Part shown: piece by piece, positions 9,957-19,617 of the stretch
Layout: each line of letters opens with the position of its first letter
How positions within the stretch are numbered: position 1 is the first letter of the stretch
Source: Iodobacter ciconiae
Lineage (GTDB): Bacteria; Pseudomonadota; Gammaproteobacteria; Burkholderiales; Chitinibacteraceae
Assembly (NCBI RefSeq): GCF_003952345.1
Contig: NZ_CP034433.1
Coordinates: 1,550,001-1,614,000, forward strand
Direction of reading: 5' to 3'
Length of the DNA: 64,000 bases
Program-made: the position numbers and the translations under genes
The notes under the pieces: model-generated
What the model saw: the letters and a program-made list of their open reading frames with translations, nothing else
Told to the model about the DNA's origin: nothing
Database searches by the model: none

Positions 9957-9984
9957 GCCGATAACTGACATGTCAGTTATCGGC
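9957..9984. repeat. Perfect 28-bp palindrome between kdsA and its relic tail
   Basis: Two 14-base arms, GCCGATAACTGACA and its exact reverse complement, meet with no spacer. There is no T-run on either side, so it is not a standard terminator. It lies 8 bases after the kdsA stop codon and directly before the relic kdsA tail, at the presumed recombination junction. It could be a protein-binding site, a recombination or transposition scar, or an RNA-processing hairpin in the kdsA-eno transcript. Confidence 0.8.
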
Positions 9985-9992
9985 AAGCAATA

Positions 9993-10832
9993 TTACAAAC
10001 TATGCTCGATGAAAGAATGCCCTTTTACAGCGCGATCAATGTCTTTTAGCACAATTAACAGCTCTTTCATTCTTGCCAGAGGCCAAGCATTCGGCCCATC
10101 TGAAAGCGCCTTGGACGGATCTGGATGAGTTTCCATAAAGAGGCCAGAAATCCCTGCAGCCACAGCAGCACGCGCCAAAACAGGCACAAACTCACGCTGC
10201 CCGCCCGAACGATCCCCTTGCCCGCCCGGCTGTTGTACCGAGTGGGTGGCGTCAAATACAATCGGGCAACCTGTTTCGCGCATAATCGCTAAACCACGCA
10301 TATCACTAACTAAAGTGTTATAGCCAAAAGAGGCGCCGCGCTCGCAGACCATCAGATTATCCAGCCCACCGTTTGCATCGCGCGCCTTATTAATCACATT
10401 GACCATATCACCGGGAGCCATAAACTGGCCTTTTTTGATATTAACCGGCTTGCCTGTCGCGCAAACTGCGTGAATAAAATCAGTCTGGCGGGCTAAAAAA
10501 GCCGGCGTTTGCAATACATCAACGACACTTGCCACAACAGGCGCTTCAGCTTCGGTATGCACATCGGTAATAACAGGAACGCCAATCTGTTTTTTAACCT
10601 CAGACAGAATACGCAGGCCTTCATCAATCCCTAAGCCACGAAATGATTTGCCCGAGCTGCGGTTTGCTTTATCAAAACTCGATTTATAGATAAAAGGAAT
10701 GCCCAGTGCATCGGTTATTTCTTTTAACTGACCTGCTGTATCCAGCGCCATTTGCTCGCTTTCAATCACGCAGGTACCCGCGATCAAAAAGAACGGCCGA
10801 TCAATACCGACTTCAAAGCCACATAATTTCAT
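9993..10832 (-). CDS. kdsA: 3-deoxy-D-manno-octulosonate 8-phosphate synthase
   Basis: KdsA condenses phosphoenolpyruvate with arabinose 5-phosphate to make KDO 8-phosphate for the lipopolysaccharide core. The 279-aa product has '[13 protein letters not shown]', '[13 protein letters not shown]' (PEP and A5P binding), 'VITDVHTE', '[10 protein letters not shown]', '[12 protein letters not shown]' and 'METHPDP'. It contains Asn at the position of metal-independent enzymes ('VNIKKGQF', no Cys near the N-terminal 'AGTCV' beyond the conserved Cys), so the metal class is uncertain. Start 10832 has GGAG upstream and gives the usual length. It lies 73 bases after pyrG and heads toward eno. Confidence 0.96.
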   Translation of the reverse strand: MKLCGFEVGIDRPFFLIAGTCVIESEQMALDTAGQLKEITDALGIPFIYKSSFDKANRSSGKSFRGLGIDEGLRILSEVKKQIGVPVITDVHTEAEAPVVASVVDVLQTPAFLARQTDFIHAVCATGKPVNIKKGQFMAPGDMVNVINKARDANGGLDNLMVCERGASFGYNTLVSDMRGLAIMRETGCPIVFDATHSVQQPGGQGDRSGGQREFVPVLARAAVAAGISGLFMETHPDPSKALSDGPNAWPLARMKELLIVLKDIDRAVKGHSFIEHSL

Positions 10833-10905
10833 TTTTCGCTCCGGGATAAGTGAAGGGTAAGATGTGAGGGCATTTTTTCTGACCCTGGCACCTCCCCTCA
10901 CAGTT

Positions 10906-12588
<1,683 letters not shown>

Positions 12589-12779
12589 TTACCCGATAGG
12601 AAGAGGCGGCTCAATTCTCGACAAGCGCCTGACTTTGTGCGTCCGTCTAAAAAAAGACTCATTTTTTTCTCCAAACAGGGTTGACCCGCGATTAAACGTA
12701 ACAAAAGTGCTGCTTCAGTAACAATTGCACACTTTTTTGCGTTAAAAATTAAAAATCAAGTGTAGAAATAACCAGATAT

Positions 12780-13643
12780 TTAAGAGCGCCCATAGCTGTA
12801 TCCGGGCTCATCGCCCGATGCTTTTAACAAAATGTAATCAAGTACACGACTCGGCAGAATTTTTTTAAGCACCCAGAATACTTTTGTTGGCGTTGTTATC
12901 TGGTAACGGGCAGATGGACGGCGAACAGTCAGCGCTTTTAGCACAACAGCCATCACGGCTTCGGCAGGCAGCGTAAATGGTGCAACAGGCCCCGCTTTTG
13001 CCAGACGTGCCTGCATTGCTAAATAGGAAGGCTGATGAAAACTATGATCTGCGCCAATCCAGCGTACGAATTGCTGCTGTGCATTAGCTCTGAAACGGCT
13101 TGTAATGGGGCCAGGCTGCAAAAGAATAGTATGGATAGAACTCCCCGTCATTTCCTGACGCAAGGTGTCTGCAAAGCCTTCCAAGGCAAACTTACTTGCA
13201 TTATAAGCACCGCGATAAGGCATCGCAGCAAAGCCCAATACCGAACCATTAAAGATAATACGGCCATGCCCTTGTTGCCGCATGGCCGGTAAAACAGCAT
13301 TAGTTAGCTCAATGGCGCCAAAAACATTGGTTTCAAACTGATAACGCATCGCTTCCCGGCTTAAATCCTCTACCGCACCGGGTACACCAAAACCTGCGTT
13401 ATTAAATAGTGCATCAATGCGCCCGCCTGTCTTTTTCAGTAAAGCCGCCACGGCATTTTGTATTGATACGGAATCTGCAACATCAAGCAATAAAGTTTCA
13501 AAACCCTCGTTTTTTAGCTGCTCAACATCTTTAGTAGCGCGGGCTGTTGCAAAAACACGCCATCCCTTCGCCTTCAGCCCATGGGCCGTGACATAGCCAA
13601 TTCCACTTGAACACCCCGTAATTAAAATCACTCCAGCAGCCAC
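12780..13643 (-). CDS. SDR-family oxidoreductase
   Basis: A 287-aa classical short-chain dehydrogenase. It shows the cofactor loop 'ITGCSSGIGYVTA', the 'NNAGFG' strand, and the catalytic Ser-Tyr-Lys set ('GSVLGF', 'YNASKFALEGF'). The type (with 'LLQPGPITSRF') resembles YbbO-like and retinol-dehydrogenase-like SDRs. I place the start at the GTG at 13643, because AAAAGGA lies eight bases before it and the N terminus then begins directly at the Rossmann strand; the ATG at 13697 would add 18 non-family residues. Substrate unknown. It is transcribed away from phaB and is not obviously linked to PHA synthesis. Confidence 0.8.
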   Translation of the reverse strand: MAAGVILITGCSSGIGYVTAHGLKAKGWRVFATARATKDVEQLKNEGFETLLLDVADSVSIQNAVAALLKKTGGRIDALFNNAGFGVPGAVEDLSREAMRYQFETNVFGAIELTNAVLPAMRQQGHGRIIFNGSVLGFAAMPYRGAYNASKFALEGFADTLRQEMTGSSIHTILLQPGPITSRFRANAQQQFVRWIGADHSFHQPSYLAMQARLAKAGPVAPFTLPAEAVMAVVLKALTVRRPSARYQITTPTKVFWVLKKILPSRVLDYILLKASGDEPGYSYGRS

Positions 13644-13965
13644 AGCGCACGTCCTTTTAAAATTGTGCCCGCGCAATATTGCGCCAATAAGGTTCAAAAA
13701 TAAACAACTAAACTTGCAAATAGATTAAGCAATTAACATAAAGTAAAACCCTAATGAAAAATATGCATTTGTAAAATACAACATAAAAATTTTATAAAAT
13801 GCCAAATGCTTACAAGAACTAAATTTGATTTTTTCTCTCTAAGTAAATGAAATCGCGGATATCAGCACTTTATACAAAAAACATGCTTTGCTTATATATA
13901 CAAAAAATGTAAGATTTTACTGGGTTTTGCACAAATCATGCGACAAGCAACGAAAGGAAAAGTCT
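13644..13965. other. AT-rich divergent intergenic region
   Basis: This 322-base spacer separates the minus-strand SDR gene from phaB. It is markedly AT-rich (for example the stretch around 13740-13920) and must hold the phaB promoter. A TATATATA-like box around 13893-13900 is a possible -10 element, but no convincing -35 or operator can be assigned by eye. PhaR-type control is possible, but its site cannot be recognised here. Confidence 0.4.
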
Positions 13966-14700
13966 ATGAAAAAGATCGCACTCGTCACCGGTGGCATGGG
14001 TGGTATTGGTTCCGCTATCTGTAAAGCACTCGCAGATGGTGGTTTTAACGTTGTAGCAACCTACTCCAAAGCTGGCAGAGAGTTGCAATGGCTGGCAGAA
14101 ATGAAAGCTTCCGGCTATCTTTTTAGTGCTTATGAGTGTGATATCACTGATTTTGATGCCTGTGTACGCATGGCCGAAAAAATCAATGAAGAGATCGGCC
14201 CTGTTGATGTATTAGTAAATAACGCTGGCATTACCCGTGATGCCACCTTTAAACGCATGGGTAAGCTGGATTGGGACAGCGTAATCAGCACTAATCTTAA
14301 CTCGCTGTTTAATGTATCCAAGCAATTTCTGGATGCGATGGTTGAGCGCAACTGGGGCCGAATCATTAATATTTCATCAATTAATGGTCAGAAAGGTCAA
14401 TTTGGACAAACCAATTACTCCGCAGCAAAAGCGGGCGTGCACGGCTTTAGCATGGCGTTAGCGCAAGAAGTTGCAAAAAAAGGCGTAACTGTTAATACCA
14501 TCTCCCCTGGCTATATCGCCACTGACATGGTGATGGCTGTTCCCGAAGATGTACGAAATAAAATTATTTCAAATATTCCGGTCAATCGTCTTGGTACACC
14601 AGAGGAAATTGCCGGTCTGGTTGGCTATCTTGCTTCCGACTTATCAGGCTTTATGACAGGTGCAAATATCGCCATCAACGGTGGTCAGCACACCTGCTGA
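13966..14700 (+). CDS. phaB: Acetoacetyl-CoA reductase
   Basis: PhaB reduces acetoacetyl-CoA to (R)-3-hydroxybutyryl-CoA with NADPH, the second step of polyhydroxybutyrate synthesis. The 244-aa SDR has 'ALVTGGMGGIGSAIC', 'LVNNAGITRDATFKRM', and the catalytic 'ISSINGQKGQFGQTNYSAAKAG', with the FGQTNY and SxxNGQKGQFGQ patterns typical of PhaB. The ATG at 13966 follows AAAGGAAA at a good distance; the upstream ATG (13888) lacks one. No phaC or phaA is adjacent. Its 3' end is the first unit of a diverged 24-bp tandem repeat. Confidence 0.92.
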   Translation: MKKIALVTGGMGGIGSAICKALADGGFNVVATYSKAGRELQWLAEMKASGYLFSAYECDITDFDACVRMAEKINEEIGPVDVLVNNAGITRDATFKRMGKLDWDSVISTNLNSLFNVSKQFLDAMVERNWGRIINISSINGQKGQFGQTNYSAAKAGVHGFSMALAQEVAKKGVTVNTISPGYIATDMVMAVPEDVRNKIISNIPVNRLGTPEEIAGLVGYLASDLSGFMTGANIAINGGQHTC

Positions 14701-14781
14701 TCATATTAGTGCCACATCTGCTGATGACATTAAAACCGCACCTGCTAATTTTATTAACGCCGCACTTACTGACGATACAAA
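14686..14781 (+). repeat. Diverged 24-bp tandem repeat, four units, starting inside the phaB 3' end
   Basis: Four consecutive 24-base units start at 14686, 14710, 14734 and 14758. They share a core like CCRCAYCTGCTGATNATATTAR. The first unit contains the last four codons and stop of phaB. The period is eight codons, and units 2 to 4 keep a stop triplet at the position of the phaB stop. Units are 50-75% alike, so the duplication is old. Confidence 0.6.
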
Positions 14782-14808
14782 GTCATACCTATTAAATTAA
14801 TGGCAGCG

Positions 14809-14861
14809 AGGCGGGTTAATGATATTGAAGCCACACCTTCTTATCTTTAGCCCGCCTTTTT
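14809..14861. terminator. Probable terminator after phaB
   Basis: AGGCGGGTTAA (from 14809) pairs with the downstream copy TTAGCCCGCCT (about 14847-14857) across a 27-base loop, followed by TTTTTCT. This would end phaB transcription. The large loop lowers confidence. The right arm also overlaps the stop codon of the minus-strand coding remnant. Confidence 0.5.
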
Positions 14862-15290
14862 CTGCTTCCCATCCTTAACGCGTGAGCGCTGCCCTTTCAA
14901 AGCCGCAAACCCGTGCCATACAATACCCACCGCCTGCTGCTGCACCACCTTCGGTGTTAACACCACCGGCAGGCGCTAGCTGGCCTATTATGTGCGAAAT
15001 TAAATCTGCAGCACTTCACGGCAGAGAAACAGCAGCGCTAGCCTGGATTCAATAATACGGTCATGGTGGAAATTTTCGCTTAACTGAGCGAGTATCTTGA
15101 CATAAAATGTTCAGGCCGCGCCGGCGTACCAAGGAACTAAGTATTTTGTGAATCAAAGGTGCTGGCTTTTCTGGCATTTTAGGAAATCTACATCTTGTTA
15201 GACCTCACAAAACCCAAAAGGAACACCTTCGATAGGTCAAAGTCGCACAGGGGACACACTCTAGCGCTCATCAAAACCCTAATAGAAGAT
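14847..15290 (-). pseudogene. Decayed minus-strand coding remnant, unidentified
   Basis: The minus strand holds several short stretches with coding-like composition but broken by stops and frame changes. One is 14847-14975, 42 codons ending 'QRSRVKDGKQKKAG' and preceded by 'VVQQQAVGIVWHGFAAL'. A second, in the same frame, ends at 15000 with 'IIESRLALLFLCREVLQI'. Two more lie further upstream: a 38-codon frame starting 'MPEKPAPLIHKILSSL', and a short one starting 'MSARVCPLCDFDLSKV' that ends before it. No family is recognised. I infer one or two old gene ruins, possibly transposase or integrase remains, but this is unproven. Confidence 0.3.
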
Positions 15291-15570
15291 AGGTTTGTGT
15301 GTAGTGGCCCTAAATTTTGCGCGGTGTGATCTAGCCTGTCGCCCAGCCCGGCTTGCATCGGCAAACCTTTGTTCTCGGCTTCGCTTTAACGTTAAAATAT
15401 GCTAGATTCATCATCGGTTACAGATAACAATTACTAGCTGGATTTTAGCTGCAAATGGGGGTCTGTATATGCGTTTAGCCAATAAAAAAACTGATAAATA
15501 AATTGCTAAAATTATTGCATCAGCTCAAGCAAACTAAAATCAATTTCTAAATTAAAAAGGTATTTAACAA
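14862..15570. other. Long intergenic region left of the cassette-like genes
   Basis: About 700 bases with no intact gene. The left two thirds holds the decayed coding remnant described separately. The last 170 bases, from about 15400, are AT-rich, and presumably include the promoter of the 15571 lipoprotein gene; AAAAAGG lies nine bases before its ATG. I see no intact integrase, tRNA or terminal inverted repeats. Confidence 0.5.
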
Positions 15571-15918
15571 ATGAAAAAATCACTATTTGTTGCTTCGTTA
15601 GCTTCTATCTTACTTGTTGGTTGCGCCTCTATAGCCGTAACCGATGACGCTATTGTAAAAAATACATCTATGGCTATTGGCCTTGAAAAGAATGCATTCA
15701 CAATTTCAGATCGTGAAAATGACGGGATAACAACAACATACAAAGTAAAAACAAAAGCAGGTGAAAATTATAGTTGTTATGTCACTGGCGTAATTTCAAT
15801 GATTGGCCGCAATGTGTCTGACGCAATGTGTACTGAAATGGGGGCAGGAGCTAAATCTTCAACTAAATCAAATAATTCGTGCAATGCTTTGTTAAAAGCG
15901 GCTGGGAAATGTAAGTAA
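15571..15918 (+). CDS. Small putative lipoprotein, cassette-like
   Basis: A 115-aa product with a lipoprotein signal peptide (MKKS start, hydrophobic core, lipobox LVGC at residue about 18). The mature part has a beta-rich look ('TTYKVKTKAGENYSCYVTGVIS') and four further Cys, two near the C terminus. ATG 15571 is preceded by AAAAAGG. Just after the stop comes a strong attC-like palindrome (15927-15993), so gene plus palindrome has the layout of an integron gene cassette. Function unknown. Confidence 0.65.
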   Translation: MKKSLFVASLASILLVGCASIAVTDDAIVKNTSMAIGLEKNAFTISDRENDGITTTYKVKTKAGENYSCYVTGVISMIGRNVSDAMCTEMGAGAKSSTKSNNSCNALLKAAGKCK

Positions 15919-15926
15919 TAAAAAGC

Positions 15927-15993
15927 TCTAACAAATCGTTCCAATATCGCACCTACGATGCTGGAACGATTTGAAGTCGGGGCTTTGTTACGC
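15927..15993 (+). repeat. attC-like recombination site 1 (or long hairpin)
   Basis: The site starts CTCTAACAAATCGTTCCA, a sequence very like the left end of integron attC sites. The inner arms CAAATCGTTCCA and TGGAACGATTTG are perfect complements 18 bases apart, with a further ATCG/CGAT pair in the loop. Outer boxes TAACAAA and TTTGTTA flank the structure with an unpaired GAAGTCGGGGC-like spacer on the right, as attC sites have. The right core reads GTTACGC, not the consensus GTTRRRY. It has no T-run, so it is not a clear terminator. Confidence 0.45.
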
Positions 15994-16164
15994 AGAAGTC
16001 TTCTATTCATATATTTATGTATTTGTTTTTTAGTGCTTTTTCTCAATATTATTAACCAGATTCCGTCTCATATCCCCATCCTTCTGGCCACTAGAATGCG
16101 TTTGCGCCCCCCCCTTTGGCTTATGATACTATTGGATTTCTCAGTATTATTCAGACAAGCAAAC

Positions 16165-16662
16165 ATGACAGAGCATTCACTCCATTCTTCATATCGTGAA
16201 AAACTAATCGAACACTTGCTCGTTGGTAATTTGCTCAAGCTTTCCTGGAAAAACAAAAATTTTAGTCTCGAAATTTCTAAACCTGAAGTCGACAACGCTG
16301 GCTATGATCTTATTGCCGAAGCAAATGGTATTATTAGGCATATTCAACTTAAAACTACATTTATTGGTTCGGCAACCACAACACAAAAAATCCATATTTC
16401 GCTGACAAAAAAACCGTCTGGCTGCGTAGTTTGGGTTTATTTTAATAATGAAACACTGGATCTCGGACCGTATTGCTATTTTGGTGCTGCTCCGGGCCAG
16501 CCGCTACCGAGCCTAGAAAACCTAAAAACCGCCAAACACACAAAAGGCAATGCTATCGGTCTCAAATCGGAAAGGTCGAATATTCGCATTTTGAACAAAG
16601 GCAACTTTATTAAATTAAAAACTATAAACGAGTTATACCATCAACTATTTGGAAGCACTTAA
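16165..16662 (+). CDS. Predicted PD-(D/E)XK-like protein, cassette-borne
   Basis: A 165-aa protein. After an N-terminal helix it shows 'SKPEVDNAGYDLIAEANGIIRHIQLKTT': Asp48 in GYDLI, then Gln61-x-Lys63. This D...QxK spacing is the signature of PD-(D/E)XK-fold domains of the DUF4365 sort, which often occur in mobile gene cassettes and defence islands. A Glu is replaced by Gln in the second motif, which occurs in active and inactive members. ATG 16165 was chosen because it gives a compact domain; no good ribosome binding site is seen. It lies between two attC-like sites. Nuclease activity is only an inference. Confidence 0.6.
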   Translation: MTEHSLHSSYREKLIEHLLVGNLLKLSWKNKNFSLEISKPEVDNAGYDLIAEANGIIRHIQLKTTFIGSATTTQKIHISLTKKPSGCVVWVYFNNETLDLGPYCYFGAAPGQPLPSLENLKTAKHTKGNAIGLKSERSNIRILNKGNFIKLKTINELYHQLFGST

Positions 16663-16745
16663 TAAACATTTCAAACCGCTTACTTCGCTCTTCTTTCATT
16701 TCAACAAGTCGTCTTCGCGGCCACCGCTGAATTAAAACGTTAAGC
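16655..16745 (+). repeat. attC-like site 2 (degenerate)
   Basis: The right half reads CTTCGCGG ... CCGCTGAATTAAAACGTTAAGC: a typical attC L-box (GCTGAATT), a six-base spacer, and a core GTTAAGC that fits GTTRRRY exactly (16739-16745). The left half (CTTAATAAACATTTCAAACCGC region) is a poor partner, overlapping the last codons of the 16165 gene. Together with site 1 it brackets one gene of unknown function, as an integron cassette would. Confidence 0.35.
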
Positions 16746-16773
16746 TTTAATCCACCCCACCCGGTTTTTGATC

Positions 16774-17574
16774 ATGTTTAGATTGATATCTTTGATAATG
16801 CTGATGCTTTGGTCGGCATCCCCAGCCCTCGCTACCCTGCCACGCATGAATTCGCTGGTGATCAAATCTGAAGCTGGCTTGACACGTGCTTGTATACGAA
16901 ATGAGCTCTGTGCCGAAATCGTGCCAGCGCAAGCAGGCTGCGAAAGCGAGGTATGCGCCAGTGGCGAGGCCGGTGGCAAGGTATTAAGCCTCACTGGCAC
17001 CCAGCGCAATCCGGTGTACTCGAGCTATCGTTTAGCGGAGCTGGCATCCCCGAATGAAGATGCTTCACTGCAGCTGTGGCCAAAGCTTATCCGCTTCGGG
17101 GATGGCATTCTGGCAGGTGCAGAGACAAAGCTGCACAACATGTATTCTGGCGGCGGGGCGAGTTCGACAACCCTACACCTCATCGCTTTTTTGCCCGGCC
17201 AGGCACCATTCAGAGTGCTCAGTATTCCGCAGCACGCCAGCGCGTTGATCCGGGCGTGCTTTAGCGAGCAAAACATGAAGCAGCGTGCCGGAGCCTGCCA
17301 TGACGAATACCACTTTGACGCCAGCCTCATCCTAGCGGGAACATCTGCAGCAAAAATGCCGGTGCTGCGCTATCGCAGCAAGGCTACCACTTTTCCGGGG
17401 CCCGTCTCGCGGTACAAAGATTCACTGGCGGGACGAGCTCTTCGTAAACGCGACATTATTACTGTAACTGACCCCCAATGCAGCTATCAAAGACTATATC
17501 GATTTGATCTGGCAACCCGTACTTATGTCGCTAATAAACCTGAACCCGACTGCTCGAATTACACCATGCCCTGA
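16774..17574 (+). CDS. Secreted Cys-containing protein, unknown
   Basis: A 266-aa protein with a Sec signal peptide (MFRLISLIMLMLWSASPALA, cleavage likely after the second ALA). The mature part contains about eight Cys, including a pair in 'CESEVCAS', so it is probably disulfide-bonded in the periplasm or outside. I recognise no domain. The ATG at 16774 was preferred over the TTG at 16768. It follows attC-like site 2 by 29 bases, and no attC-like site is evident after it, so it may or may not be a third cassette. Confidence 0.6.
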   Translation: MFRLISLIMLMLWSASPALATLPRMNSLVIKSEAGLTRACIRNELCAEIVPAQAGCESEVCASGEAGGKVLSLTGTQRNPVYSSYRLAELASPNEDASLQLWPKLIRFGDGILAGAETKLHNMYSGGGASSTTLHLIAFLPGQAPFRVLSIPQHASALIRACFSEQNMKQRAGACHDEYHFDASLILAGTSAAKMPVLRYRSKATTFPGPVSRYKDSLAGRALRKRDIITVTDPQCSYQRLYRFDLATRTYVANKPEPDCSNYTMP

Positions 17575-17897
17575 CTATCGTTGCGCCTGGCATTGCTTCA
17601 AACTGGATAGCTTCACGCTATTTAATTTGGGCACTACGGCCAGCCCCCCCGCTTACACTGTTGATTTTGGCGTATCCGTATTTCTGCAGCAATGCGAAAA
17701 CGTCAGCAGTCCTGGTATTTGGACGCTTTCAGTGTGAAGTTGGTTTTTGCATGATGGCTATTCAGCAACGCTTTTTTCATTGCAAAACACCTGCCAAAGC
17801 GGTGTTGATTGAGCATGAATGATATGCTTATGCCCATTGGCAGAAAATGCATCGCTGCCCGCAAACTATTCACTCCCTTAACTTACAAGGAAAACAA
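17575..17897. other. Intergenic region before ettA
   Basis: A spacer of 323 bases with no convincing gene, repeat or attC-like structure. A minor dyad, CTATTCAGCAACG..., and the ettA ribosome binding site (CAAGGAAAACAA before 17898) are the only recognisable elements. The ettA promoter must be here, but I cannot assign its boxes. Confidence 0.4.
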
Positions 17898-19568
17898 ATG
17901 GCTCAATATGTTTTCAGCATGAATCGTGTCGGAAAAATTGTCCCGCCTAAGCGTCAAATTTTAAAAGACATCTCTTTAAGCTTTTTCCCTGGCGCCAAAA
18001 TTGGTGTTTTGGGCTTAAACGGCTCAGGTAAATCCACCGTGCTTAAAATTATGGCCGGTATTGATAAAGATATCATTGGTGAAGCCACGCCGATGCCGGG
18101 CCTGAATATTGGCTACCTGCCGCAAGAGCCACAGCTCGACCCCGCCAAAACAGTACGTGAAGAAGTGGAATCCGGCCTTGGGGAAGTATTTGAAGCACAG
18201 GCCAAGCTGGAAGCCGTGTATGTAGCCTATGCCGAACCTGACGCTGATTTTGATGCGCTGGCCGAAGAGCAAGCCCGCCTGGAAGCCATTATTTCTGCCG
18301 GATCCGGCGACAATGCCGAGCTGCAGTTAGAAATCGCCGCCGATGCACTGCGCCTGCCGGCGTGGGATGCCATCATTGGCAATCTGTCTGGCGGTGAAAA
18401 GCGCCGTGTAGCGCTTTGCAAGCTATTGCTGTCCAAGCCAGATATGTTGCTGCTGGACGAGCCAACCAATCACCTGGATGCAGAATCCGTAGACTGGCTT
18501 GAGCAATTTTTGTGCCGCTTTCCGGGCACCGTTGTGGCCGTTACCCATGATCGTTACTTCCTTGATAATGCGGCCGAGTGGATTTTAGAGCTTGATCGCG
18601 GCCACGGTATTCCATGGAAAGGCAATTACTCCAGCTGGCTGGATCAAAAACAAGACCGCCTGAAAGTGGAAGAATCGCAAGAATCTGCCCGCCAAAAAAC
18701 CATTAAAAAAGAATTGGAATGGGTGCGTCAGAATCCTAAAGCACGTCAGGCCAAATCCAAATCACGGATTGCCCGCTTTGAAGAACTCAATAGCCAGGAT
18801 TATCAAAAACGTAATGAAACACAGGAAATCTTTATTCCTGTAGCCGAGCGTTTAGGTAATGAAGTGGTGGAGTTCGAGAACGTCAGCAAAGCCTTTGGCG
18901 ATCGCTTATTGATCGATGACCTCAGCTTTAAAGTACCACCTGGCGCAATTGTGGGGATTATCGGGCCAAACGGCGCGGGTAAATCCACCCTCTTTAAAAT
19001 GCTGGCAGGCCTTGAGCAACCCGACAGCGGCACGGTTAAAATCGGCACGACCACCAAAATGGCCTATGTGGATCAAAACCGCGAAGCCTTGGGCGACGGC
19101 AATAAATCCGTCTTTGAAGTGATTTCCGGCGGCCACGATATTCTGACTGTAGGCCGCTACGAAACATCCAGCCGCGCCTATATCGGCCGGTTTAACTTTA
19201 AAGGCGCGGATCAGCAAAAAATTGTCAGCCAATTATCCGGCGGCGAGCGCGGCCGCCTGCATCTGGCCAAAACACTGATTGCCGGTGGTAATGTCTTGCT
19301 GCTGGATGAGCCGTCCAACGATCTGGATATCGAAACTCTGCGTGCGCTGGAAGATGCGCTGTTGGAATTCGCCGGTTGCGTGATGGTGATCTCGCACGAT
19401 CGCTGGTTCCTGGATCGGATTGCTACACATATCCTGGCGTGTGAAGGCGACTCCAAATGGCAATTTTTTGACGGCAACTATCAGGAATATGAAGCCGACA
19501 AGAAAAAACGTCTGGGTGAAGAAGGCGCAAAGCCAAAACGCATTCGTTACAAGCCAATCAGCCGCTAA
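17898..19568 (+). CDS. ettA: Energy-dependent translational throttle protein EttA (ABC-F)
   Basis: EttA is a soluble ABC-F ATPase that binds the ribosomal E site and gates entry into the elongation cycle according to the ATP/ADP ratio. The 556-aa protein has two nucleotide-binding domains: Walker A GLNGSGKS at about residue 39 with signature LSGGEKRR, and GPNGAGKS at about 355 with LSGGERGR. Between them are the Arg/Lys-rich linker (P-site tRNA interaction motif, 'WVRQNPKARQAKSKSR') and the EttA-type arm insertion ('LPQEPQLDPAKTVREEVESG'). ATG 17898 follows CAAGGA. It stands alone and is closed by a good terminator. Confidence 0.95.
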   Translation: MAQYVFSMNRVGKIVPPKRQILKDISLSFFPGAKIGVLGLNGSGKSTVLKIMAGIDKDIIGEATPMPGLNIGYLPQEPQLDPAKTVREEVESGLGEVFEAQAKLEAVYVAYAEPDADFDALAEEQARLEAIISAGSGDNAELQLEIAADALRLPAWDAIIGNLSGGEKRRVALCKLLLSKPDMLLLDEPTNHLDAESVDWLEQFLCRFPGTVVAVTHDRYFLDNAAEWILELDRGHGIPWKGNYSSWLDQKQDRLKVEESQESARQKTIKKELEWVRQNPKARQAKSKSRIARFEELNSQDYQKRNETQEIFIPVAERLGNEVVEFENVSKAFGDRLLIDDLSFKVPPGAIVGIIGPNGAGKSTLFKMLAGLEQPDSGTVKIGTTTKMAYVDQNREALGDGNKSVFEVISGGHDILTVGRYETSSRAYIGRFNFKGADQQKIVSQLSGGERGRLHLAKTLIAGGNVLLLDEPSNDLDIETLRALEDALLEFAGCVMVISHDRWFLDRIATHILACEGDSKWQFFDGNYQEYEADKKKRLGEEGAKPKRIRYKPISR

Positions 19569-19576
19569 AAAACCAA

Positions 19577-19606
19577 AACGGGAAGGCTTGTCTTCCCGTT
19601 TTTTTA
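19577..19606 (+). terminator. Rho-independent terminator of ettA
   Basis: Nine-bp stem AACGGGAAG / CTTCCCGTT with a six-base loop, followed by TTTTTT. It starts 8 bases after the ettA stop. On the minus strand an A-rich stretch upstream gives it little value for the convergent fic gene. Confidence 0.9.
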
Positions 19607-19617
19607 TTACACAACAC

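Noticed and set aside
13888..13965. Upstream ATG start for phaB
   Set aside because: Would add 26 residues not found in the family and lacks a ribosome binding site; ATG 13966 has AAAGGAAA.
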